Part shown: positions 55,024-63,556 of the stretch, piece after piece
Position numbering within the stretch: the stretch's first letter is position 1
How the letters are laid out: each line of letters begins with the position of its first letter
Assembly (NCBI RefSeq): GCF_016757755.1
Contig: NZ_CP068437.1
Location: 3,844,001 to 3,908,000 of the forward strand
Direction: 5' to 3'
Source of the DNA: Shewanella sp. KX20019
Lineage (GTDB): Bacteria; Pseudomonadota; Gammaproteobacteria; Enterobacterales; Shewanellaceae
DNA length: 64,000 bases
Notes under the pieces: model-generated
What the model was told of the DNA's origin: nothing
What the model saw: the letters and a program-made list of their open reading frames with translations, nothing else
Databases searched by the model: none
Translations under genes and position numbers: made by a program

Positions 55024-56138
55024 AACACCACCATATCGTTGCGGTGAACCACTGCATCACCATAATCATAACCGAGCACCGACTCGATGCTATCTGAATG
55101 TTTACCCGCTATCAGCCCTAAATCTTTTGAACTATAGCGACTCATACCTTTAGCGCGGACTTTACCTTTAGCATCTGTAAGCTCGATGGTATCGCCACGC
55201 TGAAACAGACCGTCAATCTCAGTAATTCCTTTCGAAAGAAGGCTTTTTCCTTTATTTGTCACCGCGACAACAGCACCAGGATCGAGCTTAACTTGGCCAC
55301 GGGTTGCTGGGCCAGCCAAGATCCACTGTTTGCGACTCTCTAATGGATTTTTTAATGCTGCAAAATGGGTACCCACGGGCGTTGAACAGACCACTTTTTG
55401 AATAACATTTTCATGATGACCCGAAGCAATCACAACATCTACACCTGCCCTTCTTGCAATGTCAGCAGCTTCTAACTTAGTCGCCATACCGCCAGTTCCA
55501 AGCCCTGAGACAGCCCCACCCGCAAGCAGACGCAAACTATCGTCAATATTAACCACTTGAGTGATTAGTTTTGCATTTGGGTTTGTGCGCGGATCGGCAT
55601 CAAATAGGCCTTTTTGGTCGGTCAACAAAATAAGCATGTCCGCATCACAGAGCAGCGCCGCTCTTGCTGATAGGTTATCGTTATCACCAACTTTAATTTC
55701 AGCCGTTGCCACTGCGTCATTTTCATTGATGATGGGGATGATGCCATGGGCTAACAGTGCGTTTAACGAATCCCTTGCATTAAGGTAACGCCCTCTGTCA
55801 TGAAGATCTGCACGGGTCAGCAGTAGTTGACCGACGTGCAAGCCATAAATACTAAATAACTGAGACCATGCGAGGATCAGCTGGCCTTGACCAACAGCTG
55901 CCAATAATTGCTTGCTCGCAATAGTATCGGGGAGCTTGGGGTAGCCCAAGTGCTCTCTCCCTGCGGCGATAGCACCAGATGTACACAGCACAACCTCGAC
56001 ACCCGCCTTCATCAAACTGGCCATTTGACGTGCAAGTTCGACTAAATGTGCCTTATCCAATTTTTGGCTGCCTGATGTCAGCACACTCGTTCCCAACTTT
56101 ACCACTACACGGCGGTAACCGATCTCACTTAAGTTCAT
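55020..56138 (-). CDS. proB: glutamate 5-kinase
   Basis: 372 aa. First step of proline synthesis, feedback-inhibited by proline. Amino-acid-kinase domain (about 8-260) with VVKLGTSVLTSG, VNENDAVA-type IINENDAVATAEI and GTGGMATKLEAA, then a C-terminal PUA domain (about 280-365). Leads the proBA operon; its promoter must lie in 56139-56376. Confidence 0.97.
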   Translation of the reverse strand: MNLSEIGYRRVVVKLGTSVLTSGSQKLDKAHLVELARQMASLMKAGVEVVLCTSGAIAAGREHLGYPKLPDTIASKQLLAAVGQGQLILAWSQLFSIYGLHVGQLLLTRADLHDRGRYLNARDSLNALLAHGIIPIINENDAVATAEIKVGDNDNLSARAALLCDADMLILLTDQKGLFDADPRTNPNAKLITQVVNIDDSLRLLAGGAVSGLGTGGMATKLEAADIARRAGVDVVIASGHHENVIQKVVCSTPVGTHFAALKNPLESRKQWILAGPATRGQVKLDPGAVVAVTNKGKSLLSKGITEIDGLFQRGDTIELTDAKGKVRAKGMSRYSSKDLGLIAGKHSDSIESVLGYDYGDAVVHRNDMVVL

Positions 56139-56514
56139 TTTTATCTAGCTAAAATGCATTGAATAAACCTTATACCTAATCTCAGTTTGAATTGGTAGTG
56201 ACGACTCACAAAGAGCAGTAAAATAATAAGATCAATTAGATATATCTCATGTTCTTGATATTAAATTCAGCCATTTGGCAGTAGAAGCTGAGAATAGATA
56301 AGAAAGCCACCCTAGTGGTATTCAACTCGATGAGGTTTGAATTATTTGAACATGTTAAAAGCTTAACCAACTTGCATAAAAAATCCGAGACCTAGAGATA
56401 GGGCTCGGATCCTTAAGCAATTAGAAGCTCAGTCAACCGCTCAATAAATCATAAAATGAACGGTATTATAGTCACATGACTGGCTTTTAACGGTCTCAGC
56501 TAAACGGTAAAATG
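56139..56514. other. intergenic between cstA and proB
   Basis: 376 nt. Holds the cstA terminator (56377-56411) and presumably the proB promoter; nothing else is recognisable. Confidence 0.4.
56377..56411 (-). terminator. terminator after the CstA-type gene
   Basis: Stem ATCCGAG/CTCGGAT with a partly paired loop and six T on the minus strand, about 100 nt past the stop. Confidence 0.75.
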
Positions 56515-57951
56515 TTAAGCTTTCTCGATAACGCCTTCATCACCCTTGCCCTTAGTCTTGATGATAATCAATGAGGCAATGACAGCAGTAGAGACAAGAC
56601 CCGCTATGGTTGAAATGGTGATAGGCAGCCCAGCACCTAAGGTGTGTGAGCTCAACAGGAAGCTAATCACTACCGTAGTCATGAACATGGCCGGTGCCGT
56701 ACAGATCCAGTGGAACTTGTTGTGTCGCAGCAGGTATGCTGAGGCTGTCCATAACATCATGACCGCAGTCGTTTGGTTTGCGACACCGAAGTAACGCCAG
56801 ATAACACCGAAGTCAACTTGAGTCAGAATTGCACCTATGATGAATAGGGGGATGGCTAACATTAAACGCTTAGGTAATGCAGTCTGTGGTATCTTGAAAA
56901 ATTCAGCCAGGATTAAACGAGCTGAACGGAAGGCAGTATCGCCAGAGGTGATAGGCAAAACAATAACACCTAGGATTGCCATAAAGCCACCGACGGCTCC
57001 CAGAAGCCCAGTTGATGCTTCATATACAACGTTTGCCGGGTTACCCGCCATCCCTTCGTTAAGACCTTCAACACCACCGAAGAAAGAGAGAGCAATTGCA
57101 CACCAGATAAGCGCAACTACGCCTTCACCTATCATAGCGCCGAAGAAAACAAAGCGACCGTTAGTTTCACTTTCTACACAACGAGCCATTAAAGGAGATT
57201 GAGTCGCATGGAAACCGGATACTGCACCACAGGCAATAGTAATAAACAGTGCAGGCCACAAAGGCATATCATTAGGATTAAGGTTGGTCAGGAAGTCGCC
57301 AGCCTCGAAGCCAGGTAATAGTGTGTATTCACTCGAGACCATGATGGCAATAGTCAGACCGATTGACATGAAGAGCAGAAGCGCACCGAAGAATGGATAG
57401 AGTCTACCGATGATCTTATCGACCGGTACAATAGTAGCGATAAGATAGTAAGCAAAGATAACGCCTAGGAAGATTGATACATCCCAACCAGTTAGCTTTC
57501 CTAGTAGCCCTGCGGGTGCCGAAATAAATACCACACCAACAAGCAATAATAAGATGATGGCAAATACATTCATAAAGTGCTTTGCGCCTTTACCTAAGTA
57601 TTTACCTGCCAGATTCGGAACTGACTGACCGTTATTACGAACAGACAACATACCGGAAAAGTAATCATGAACGGCACCGGCAAAAATACAACCGAAGACA
57701 ATCCATAACATGGCCGCAGGGCCATAAAGAGCACCGAGAATAGGGCCAAATATGGGTCCTACACCTGCGATATTGAGCAGTTGAATAAGGTAAACCTTAC
57801 CCTTAGACATAGGCACAAAATCAACGCCATCTGTTTTAGTAAATGCCGGTGTTTGGCGTTGAGCATTGATACCGAAGACCTTCTCTACGAAAGCACCATA
57901 GACAAAATATCCACCTATAAGCAGGCCGACACACATTAGAAACCACATCAT
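56515..57951 (-). CDS. cstA: CstA-family transporter (short form), probable pyruvate or peptide uptake
   Basis: 478 aa, about 13 membrane helices. CstA signature segments: LLNIAGVGPIFGPILGALYGP, AGAVHDYFSGMLSVRN and GFHATQSPLMARC. It is much shorter than E. coli CstA (701 aa) or BtsT (716 aa), lacking C-terminal helices, but short CstA proteins are a known subtype. The adjacent BtsS/BtsR-type pair and three direct repeats matching the BtsR motif upstream suggest control by pyruvate, as for BtsT; the actual substrate is inference. Confidence 0.85.
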   Translation of the reverse strand: MMWFLMCVGLLIGGYFVYGAFVEKVFGINAQRQTPAFTKTDGVDFVPMSKGKVYLIQLLNIAGVGPIFGPILGALYGPAAMLWIVFGCIFAGAVHDYFSGMLSVRNNGQSVPNLAGKYLGKGAKHFMNVFAIILLLLVGVVFISAPAGLLGKLTGWDVSIFLGVIFAYYLIATIVPVDKIIGRLYPFFGALLLFMSIGLTIAIMVSSEYTLLPGFEAGDFLTNLNPNDMPLWPALFITIACGAVSGFHATQSPLMARCVESETNGRFVFFGAMIGEGVVALIWCAIALSFFGGVEGLNEGMAGNPANVVYEASTGLLGAVGGFMAILGVIVLPITSGDTAFRSARLILAEFFKIPQTALPKRLMLAIPLFIIGAILTQVDFGVIWRYFGVANQTTAVMMLWTASAYLLRHNKFHWICTAPAMFMTTVVISFLLSSHTLGAGLPITISTIAGLVSTAVIASLIIIKTKGKGDEGVIEKA

Positions 57952-58021
57952 AATTACACTCCCCCATTTTGAATTGCAGACAGTGTAAAGAGGTTTGTCA
58001 TTTAGAAAATGGAGAATAAGG

Positions 58022-58071
58022 TGAGTGGTCAGATTGAGAGGGTTAACGGTTTTATATCGACCCTAAGTGGT
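58022..58071 (-). promoter_or_regulatory. three direct repeats, candidate BtsR operators
   Basis: Reading toward cstA: ACCACTTA (58064-58071), ACCGTTAA (58043-58050), ACCACTCA (58022-58029), each separated by exactly 13 nt, a 21-bp period. The published E. coli BtsR (YehT) motif is ACC(G/A)CT(C/T)A-N13-ACC(G/A)CT(C/T)A. The outer two copies match fully and the middle has two mismatches. The last copy lies about 70 nt before the cstA start. Confidence 0.75.
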
Positions 58072-58197
58072 TTTACCTTGTTACAGACCTGACAGGGTGT
58101 CAGCGGCAATGTTAAACATTTGAAAGGCAGAGCTTAACGAACTCCGGCAGTGCTCGTTGCTTTTTATGCCATCCAACTCGACTAAAAAGCTAACAGG

Positions 58198-58908
58198 TTA
58201 TAGGAAACCGAATATCTGCTTCAGTGGTTTTAAGTAACGCCTTGAAACCGGCACTTTAGCGCCTGAGGCTGTTGTGACTTCGGCTCCGGTTTCCTGGATC
58301 TCTATTTCAGATATTGCTTCAGGACTTATCAGGTACTGTCGATGACATTTGATTAATGAGGTTTTTTCTTCCAGTACTTTTAAGGTCAAATGCGTATGTA
58401 CTTGCTCCTTATCAGTTGCAACATGAACACCACTAAGATCGCTGAACGCAAACTCTACCTCTTTAATCGATATCACCTTAAGCTTACTTCCGCTATAGCA
58501 AGGGAGATGAGTTAACAGCTCAGGTGTAAGAATACTGACGGATCTTGGTTTAAGATCTATTCTGACGCGATTTAATGTCTGTTGAAGCCGCTTTTCATCA
58601 ATCGGCTTTAACAGGTAATCGAAGGCGTGATTATCGAAGGCCTTGATAGCAAATTCATCGTAGGCGGTTACGAAAACGATACGTGGCATGATGTCGGGAT
58701 CCAGCATGCCAATGAGTTCAATACCGGTGATCCTTGGCATTTGAATGTCCAGAAAGATCAATTGGGGCTTAAGCTTGGTGATCATCTGCAGTGCTTCGAT
58801 AGCATTACTGCATTGGCCAATGATCTCTATATCTGAATTTTCACTCAGTAGATCGGCTAACTCTTCTCGAGCATAATGCTCATCATCGATAATTAGTGAT
58901 GTGATCAC
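58198..58908 (-). CDS. btsR: LytTR response regulator, BtsR (YehT)-like
   Basis: 236 aa. Receiver domain with Asp8/Asp9, phosphoacceptor Asp54 (FLDIQMPRI) and FDYLLKPI; a LytTR DNA-binding domain (about 130-235) with HRQYLISPEAI. The start is GTG and overlaps the kinase stop (GTGA), so the pair is translationally coupled. The likely target is the repeat set at 58022-58071. Confidence 0.88.
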   Translation of the reverse strand: MITSLIIDDEHYAREELADLLSENSDIEIIGQCSNAIEALQMITKLKPQLIFLDIQMPRITGIELIGMLDPDIMPRIVFVTAYDEFAIKAFDNHAFDYLLKPIDEKRLQQTLNRVRIDLKPRSVSILTPELLTHLPCYSGSKLKVISIKEVEFAFSDLSGVHVATDKEQVHTHLTLKVLEEKTSLIKCHRQYLISPEAISEIEIQETGAEVTTASGAKVPVSRRYLKPLKQIFGFL

Positions 58909-60581
58909 GTATGGGTTTCCGTATAGGGTAGCTTAATGCAGACTCTGGTGTATTCATCTTTGCGACAATCGACATCTATACCAAATTCAGATCCAAACTG
59001 GTTTTGAATTCGTTTATGAACCAAATTCATCCCCAGCCCCTCCGAATTGTTATCTAACTTGTATAGCCCTGCATTATCAATTACCTCTAATATTAATAAA
59101 TCATCGTGGATCTTGCCAGTAACGCTTATAAGCCCCTGCTTTAGCATATTGCTGGTACCATGCTTTACTGCATTCTCAATGATGGGTTGCAGGGTAAATG
59201 CCGGCAAACGAAAAGACAACAGACGTTCAGGGATATCTATCTCAACGTTTAGCTTATCGAGAAAGCGTGCTTTCTCGATAGTCAGATATGAATCTATATG
59301 TTCAAGTTCGTCAGAAAGAGTCACGAGTCCAGTGGTGCGTTTGAGGTTAATTCTTAAAAATTGAGATAATTGCTGGATCAGTTGCCTTGCCTTTAACGGA
59401 TCTCTTTTTGTGATTGCTGCGATGGTATTGAGCGCATTGAAGAGGAAGTGAGGATTAACTTGCGCCTGCAATAGCTTCAACTCTGCCTGAGTGAGCATAC
59501 TTTGTTGACGCTCGAAGCGACCAAATAAGATTTGGTTCGACAATAATCGACCAATTCCTTCACCCAGCGTACGGTTAATGTTGAGAAATAGCTTATTCTT
59601 TGGCTCGTAAAGTTTAATGGTTCCAATGACCTCATTTTCGCTACGAAGCGGGATCACTAAGCTGGAGCCTAATCTACATTGTGGCGAGATAGAACAGGAG
59701 TAAGCCATATTGACCCCATCGGCAAACATGACACAATTATTATCGATGGCATCTTGAGTTATTTTCGATGATATTGGAGTGCCTGGAATATGATGGTCGG
59801 CGCCAGTTCCAATAAAGGCCAACAGGTGCTCTCTATCGGTTATCGCAACGGCTCCTACATGGGTTTCTTCGATAATTATTTGGGCAACCTGCGTACTACT
59901 TTTTTGATTGAACCCCTTCGATAACACCCCAACGCTGCGTTCGGCAATTTTTAATGCTTGAGTTGAAAATGCGGATGAGAGTTTGTCGAACATGGTTTTT
60001 TGATCTCTTACCATACTCATAAACAGGGCTGCACCGATGGAGTTCACTAAGAGCATAGGTAGGGCAATCTGTTTGACCAACTCCCATGCATCGGCAAAAG
60101 GTTGAGCGACGAGTAAAATAACCCCCATCTGAAGCATCTCTGCACAAAAGGTTACCAGACAAACCAACAAAGGGGCGTAAATTAGTTCACTTTTGTCTTG
60201 CCTGCGTAAATAGAGACTGACTATGCCCGCTGAAAACCCTTCGAGAGTCGTAGAAATTGCACAGGCCAGATCGGTAAAACCTCCCATGCTGTATCTGTGT
60301 AAACCTCCCGTAAGTCCGACTAAAAAACCTGTCACAGGCCCGCCTAACAGCCCGCCTAAGACGGCCCCCATGGCACGGGTATTGGCAATAGCATCGTTTG
60401 TCTGTTCACCAAAGTAGGTTGCCATGATGCAAAAACCGGAAAAAATCAGGTAAATGAATATCTTGTGAGGCAAACGGGTTGCGGCTTCTGCAAAGAACTT
60501 GAATAAAGGGGTCTTACTGACAAGATAGACCATCACCAGATAAAGGCTCATCTGTTGAGTTAAAAGTAAAATCAACGACAT
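58905..60581 (-). CDS. btsS: LytS-type sensor kinase, BtsS (YehU)-like
   Basis: 558 aa. N-terminal 5TMR-LYT membrane sensor (about 5-190), a GAF domain (about 215-350) and a LytS-type kinase part with His378 in QAQVNPHFLFNALN; the ATP-binding part has QPIIENAVKHG and GLGMNLVHKR. E. coli BtsS senses extracellular pyruvate; the partnership with a CstA-type gene here supports the same for this protein. Three cysteines lie in the GAF segment (near 283-302). Confidence 0.87.
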   Translation of the reverse strand: MSLILLLTQQMSLYLVMVYLVSKTPLFKFFAEAATRLPHKIFIYLIFSGFCIMATYFGEQTNDAIANTRAMGAVLGGLLGGPVTGFLVGLTGGLHRYSMGGFTDLACAISTTLEGFSAGIVSLYLRRQDKSELIYAPLLVCLVTFCAEMLQMGVILLVAQPFADAWELVKQIALPMLLVNSIGAALFMSMVRDQKTMFDKLSSAFSTQALKIAERSVGVLSKGFNQKSSTQVAQIIIEETHVGAVAITDREHLLAFIGTGADHHIPGTPISSKITQDAIDNNCVMFADGVNMAYSCSISPQCRLGSSLVIPLRSENEVIGTIKLYEPKNKLFLNINRTLGEGIGRLLSNQILFGRFERQQSMLTQAELKLLQAQVNPHFLFNALNTIAAITKRDPLKARQLIQQLSQFLRINLKRTTGLVTLSDELEHIDSYLTIEKARFLDKLNVEIDIPERLLSFRLPAFTLQPIIENAVKHGTSNMLKQGLISVTGKIHDDLLILEVIDNAGLYKLDNNSEGLGMNLVHKRIQNQFGSEFGIDVDCRKDEYTRVCIKLPYTETHT

Positions 60582-60991
60582 GATAAGTATTCCAATGAGT
60601 CATTGTTGGCATTCAGTAGCAAGATATGCAGAATATCAATTCAAATTTCGGTTGAGATCTATCTGTGAGTGTAAGAGCAAAGTCTAATTTTCGAAAATAA
60701 TTTATTAAAGATATAGATAGTTTGTACCTCATAATGAGACAGCGTATATCGAACTCAGCAACTGCCCATGAAGTTATGCTATTAATGTTACCCCTTGGGA
60801 AAGCGATTAGCAAAGAGGAGTAACACTCTTGATGCATAAATAGTTAGAGCTCATGCTTATTATCACACCAGCTCAGCAAATACGATGACTGCTGCACAGT
60901 GGCGTGAATTTTATAGCAGCAAAAAAAAGCCACACAAGGTGGCTTTTAGTTGGTCGCACTCAATAGACGCTATTCTTGAGTTTTAGCGCGC
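60582..60991. other. intergenic between NCS2 permease and btsS
   Basis: 410 nt. Contains the permease terminator (60921-60947) and presumably the btsS promoter. A 74-codon open frame at 60613-60837 has no family likeness and I do not call it a gene. Confidence 0.45.
60921..60947 (-). terminator. terminator after the NCS2 permease
   Basis: Stem AAAGCCAC/GTGGCTTT with eight T on the minus strand. Confidence 0.85.
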
Positions 60992-62281
60992 TTAACCATA
61001 GATAAATTTGGCGATAAACAGCGCCGCTAATACCAGCACACCAAAACTTAAATCTTTATAACGGCCACTCATTAACTTGATCACTGCGTAAGAGATAAAG
61101 CCCATCGCGATACCGGTAGCGATGGAAAAAGTCAGCGGCATTAAAATACAAACCACCACCACAGGCGCGGCTTCGGTAATGTCTTCCCATTCAACATGCA
61201 CTAGGCCTGACATCATCAAAATAGCGACATAAAATAGCGTTCCAGCGGTGGCGTATGCAGGCACCATTCCCGCGAGAGGAGAGATAAACAGTGAACCCAA
61301 AAACAGTAACCCCACCACGACCGCGGTTAAGCCTGTGCGCCCACCCGCACTCACGCCCGCCGTGCTCTCAATGTAACTGGTGGTGGTAGACGTTCCCAAC
61401 ATCGCCCCCGCTATGGTTGCAGTACTGTCAGCGGTTAATGCTCTGTTTAGCCGTGGTAGTTTACCCTTGTCATCTAAAAAGCCACCTCGCTGTGCGACAG
61501 CAATCAAAGTGCCTGAAGTGTCAAACAGATCAACAAATAAAAATGCGAATACCACCGACAACATGCTCACTTCAAGCACACTCGATAGATCCATCTTCAT
61601 AAAGGTAGGCATGATTGATGGCGGCATAGCCACCATACCCTGATACTGCACATCACCAAATAACAGCCCAAGCCCAGTTACCGCCAGAATGCTAACAATT
61701 ACCGCAGACTTCATCCCTCTGTGCACCATGGCAATAATCAAGAAAAATCCCAGTACCGCCATCACCGCCGGAAATGCTGTCACATCCCCCATCGTCACCA
61801 AGGTTGCTGGGCTTGCCACCACAATCCCGGCACTTTTTAAGCCAATCAGCGCTAAGAACAAGCCGATACCAGCCGCTATGCCTATGCGTAAAGACATAGG
61901 AATACTATTAACAATCCACTCTCGAATACGTACCAGTGACAGCACTAAAAAACAGATCCCCGATAGAAACACCGCCCCGAGTGCGGTTTCCCATGAATAA
62001 CCCATCTCACCCACAACCGTGTAGGTGAAAAAGGCGTTCAAGCCCATTCCTGGTGCAAGCGCTATCGGATAGTTAGCAACAATCCCCATAATCAAGCAAC
62101 CAATAGCCGCGGCTAAACAGGTGGCAACAAACACTGCGCCATGGTCCATTCCCGCATCGGCGAGCATCATAGGGTTAACAAAGATGATATAGGCCATGGT
62201 TAAAAAGGTGGTCAAGCCAGCAACAGCCTCTTGTTTTAACGACGTTTGATTTTCTTTTAGTTTGAATAGTTTTTCTAGCAT
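60992..62281 (-). CDS. NCS2-family purine permease (AzgA/GhxP-like)
   Basis: 429 aa, about 12-14 membrane helices. AzgA-type features: QEAVAGLTTFLTMAYIIFVNP at the N-terminus, GMGLNAFFTYTVV and LFDTSGTLIAVAQRGG. Members import adenine, guanine or hypoxanthine; which base is not readable. It complements the nucleoside salvage genes earlier in the window. Beyond its start lies the gene-poor, palindrome-rich segment. Confidence 0.88.
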   Translation of the reverse strand: MLEKLFKLKENQTSLKQEAVAGLTTFLTMAYIIFVNPMMLADAGMDHGAVFVATCLAAAIGCLIMGIVANYPIALAPGMGLNAFFTYTVVGEMGYSWETALGAVFLSGICFLVLSLVRIREWIVNSIPMSLRIGIAAGIGLFLALIGLKSAGIVVASPATLVTMGDVTAFPAVMAVLGFFLIIAMVHRGMKSAVIVSILAVTGLGLLFGDVQYQGMVAMPPSIMPTFMKMDLSSVLEVSMLSVVFAFLFVDLFDTSGTLIAVAQRGGFLDDKGKLPRLNRALTADSTATIAGAMLGTSTTTSYIESTAGVSAGGRTGLTAVVVGLLFLGSLFISPLAGMVPAYATAGTLFYVAILMMSGLVHVEWEDITEAAPVVVVCILMPLTFSIATGIAMGFISYAVIKLMSGRYKDLSFGVLVLAALFIAKFIYG

Positions 62282-62588
62282 GGAACAAGGTTCCTTGATT
62301 TTTATTATGTAGGGTTAATACGGTTTCTACTGTCATATAAATGTTTACGAACTGTTAAGCTCGCACATTTTTAGGCGATTATACGGGCAGATATCAGTTG
62401 ATGCTAGCGATTTGCTCTAGCTTAGAACAGGCTAATTTAAATAGTATTTTTTGAAAGAAGAACAAACAAAGTCAAGCAGGCTAAAAGGATATATGGCACT
62501 CAAATAAGCTTTACACTTATATCCAGAACTTCAATTTTAATCAAATGCAATTAAGCTGCATTGCGCTTTTGCAAGTCGCCGTGAATAT

Positions 62589-62640
62589 GTCCCTATAGGC
62601 TCTTCTAAATCATCCATGATTTAGAAGCTTGCACAGCCCA
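62589..62640. repeat. palindromic repeat, copy 1
   Basis: 52 nt matching copy 2 at 46 of 52 positions. Its core is a perfect inverted repeat CTTCTAAATCAT-CC-ATGATTTAGAAG (62602-62627 overall). Resembles dispersed REP-like elements. Confidence 0.8.
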
Positions 62641-62675
62641 ATTCAGATGAATAGCTAGCAAGCCCCCTTTAGTAG

Positions 62676-62727
62676 CTAACTCATTATTAGATAAAAACGA
62701 GCTCGTTTACGTCTAATAATGAGTTAG
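62676..62727. repeat. 52-nt near-perfect hairpin
   Basis: Outer arms of 16 bp (CTAACTCATTATTAGA and its exact complement), a small internal loop, then the perfect 14-nt palindrome AAACGAGCTCGTTT (62695-62708). No T run, so not a standard terminator. The outer ends CTAAC/GTTAG recall the ends of attC sites, but the structure is too symmetric and short for a normal one. Confidence 0.85.
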
Positions 62728-62810
62728 AGCAATGCAGGGAGCAATTGCCGAGTGAAGCTTCAGGGCTGAATCCCAGTGCCTTTAAGTCTAAAATAGGCCA
62801 TATTGAAATT

Positions 62811-62919
62811 GCAGAGCATGCGCCCTGTGTCTTAACAAGCCGCCACAAGTACGTCCATGTAGGCTCTGCTAAATCATCCGTGATTTAGAAGCTTGCACGC
62901 CCCACAGCACATGCTCTGC
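62811..62919. repeat. palindromic repeat, copy 2, inside a larger inverted repeat
   Basis: The core 62853-62904 is the second copy of the 52-nt repeat (CTAAATCA-N4-TGATTTAG stem). It is enclosed by outer arms GCAGAGCATG (62811-62820) and CATGCTCTGC (62910-62919), with a further CTGTG/CACAG pair inside them. Confidence 0.8.
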
Positions 62920-62966
62920 CAGCAAGTTCAATGTAGCGTCTGACACGCTTCTGGACAGAAACGAGT

Positions 62967-63067
62967 TTGTAACGCCCCTCTAAAAAGTGAACCATGTGCT
63001 GGCGGGCGATTTGCTCAGCAAATGGCATGACAGCCTTGGAGAATTTTAATTCAGAGGCTTGTTAGTA
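62967..63067 (-). other. attC recombination site 1 (end of the complete cassette)
   Basis: On the minus strand: R'' box TACTAAC (63061-63067), AAGCCTCT facing AGAGGGGC, a central ATTTGCT/AGCAAAT stem, and R' box GTTACAA (62967-62973). The R'' box is the exact complement of GTTAGTA, the R' that this cassette would form on excision, since its first bases are TTAGTA. The cassette CDS ends inside this site, a common integron feature. No further attC is visible beyond it. Confidence 0.82.
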
Positions 63068-63463
63068 ACCTTTGCAAACTGCCAAACATCTCTATTTGCA
63101 TATAAAACCCAGCTAAGCTTCGGGGATACTAAATAGAAACACAAAATATCGGTAGTATCCTGAAAATCAGAAAAATCTTTCCAATTTAAATGAAAGCTAC
63201 CACTCAACCGCCTGATTTCACCAGTAGACTTATATATCCGTTCAAATTTCTCAAAAGCAAATACAGTCTCATTACTCTTAAATTCAGGGAGGGGTGAGAA
63301 TAATTGTTCAAAATCTTCTTTGGTTAGCCAATTGTCTAGCTCTGAATTTTCACCTTGAATCATTGCCCAATCACTAGATATAAGGTTCAATTCAAGATCG
63401 TTTTCTATGTCAATAATTGACTTCAAATCGTCAAACTTCAATTGCCCCCTCCTTGGCTACTAA
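62973..63463 (-). mobile_element. complete integron-type gene cassette (491 bp)
   Basis: Bounded by the predicted G/TT cleavage points of the two attC sites. It carries one CDS in the same direction, only about 20 nt of leader including a strong AAGGAGG, and its own attC at the 3' end. No promoter is seen inside the leader, as is usual for cassettes. Confidence 0.78.
63046..63441 (-). CDS. cassette-borne hypothetical protein
   Basis: 131 aa, acidic, no signal or membrane segment; unrecognised. Rich in Phe, Trp, Asp and Glu (for example DNWLTKEDFEQLF and SGSFHLNWKDFSDFQD). The start is TTG with AAGGAGG six bases upstream. The last codons (KVTNKPLN) are formed by the R'' end of attC site 1. 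Single gene of the complete cassette; small soluble proteins of unknown role are typical cassette cargo. Confidence 0.75.
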   Translation of the reverse strand: MKFDDLKSIIDIENDLELNLISSDWAMIQGENSELDNWLTKEDFEQLFSPLPEFKSNETVFAFEKFERIYKSTGEIRRLSGSFHLNWKDFSDFQDTTDILCFYLVSPKLSWVLYANRDVWQFAKVTNKPLN

Positions 63464-63556
63464 CGCCCATTTAAGGGGCTGATAATAGTTTGCTAAAATG
63501 TGTAGCGTAGCGAAACCGAGCAAACTGCACAGTCCTTATTGATTAGCTTGTTAGGG
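63458..63556 (-). other. attC recombination site 2
   Basis: On the minus strand: R'' box CCCTAAC (63550-63556), TAAGGACTG facing CAGCCCCTTA with unpaired bases, an AGTTTGCT/AGCAAACT stem, a loop of about 24 nt, and R' box GTTAGTA (63458-63464). The size (99 nt), the CTAAC/GTTAG ends and the bulged stem are those of attC sites. It separates the complete cassette from the one running off the right edge. Confidence 0.85.

Larger units (their letters stand above)
62282..62966. other. gene-free segment with palindromic repeats
   Basis: 685 nt with no supportable CDS. It contains two copies of a dispersed palindromic repeat and one long hairpin, listed separately. It lies between a core-genome permease gene and the cassette array. 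Confidence 0.6.

Noticed and set aside
60613..60837. 74-codon open frame upstream of btsS
   Set aside because: No family likeness, no good ribosome site, and it lies where the btsS promoter is expected.
62676..62727. Reading the long hairpin as a third attC
   Set aside because: The arms are perfectly symmetric, it is short, and its ends do not complement the start of any cassette; kept as an unexplained hairpin.
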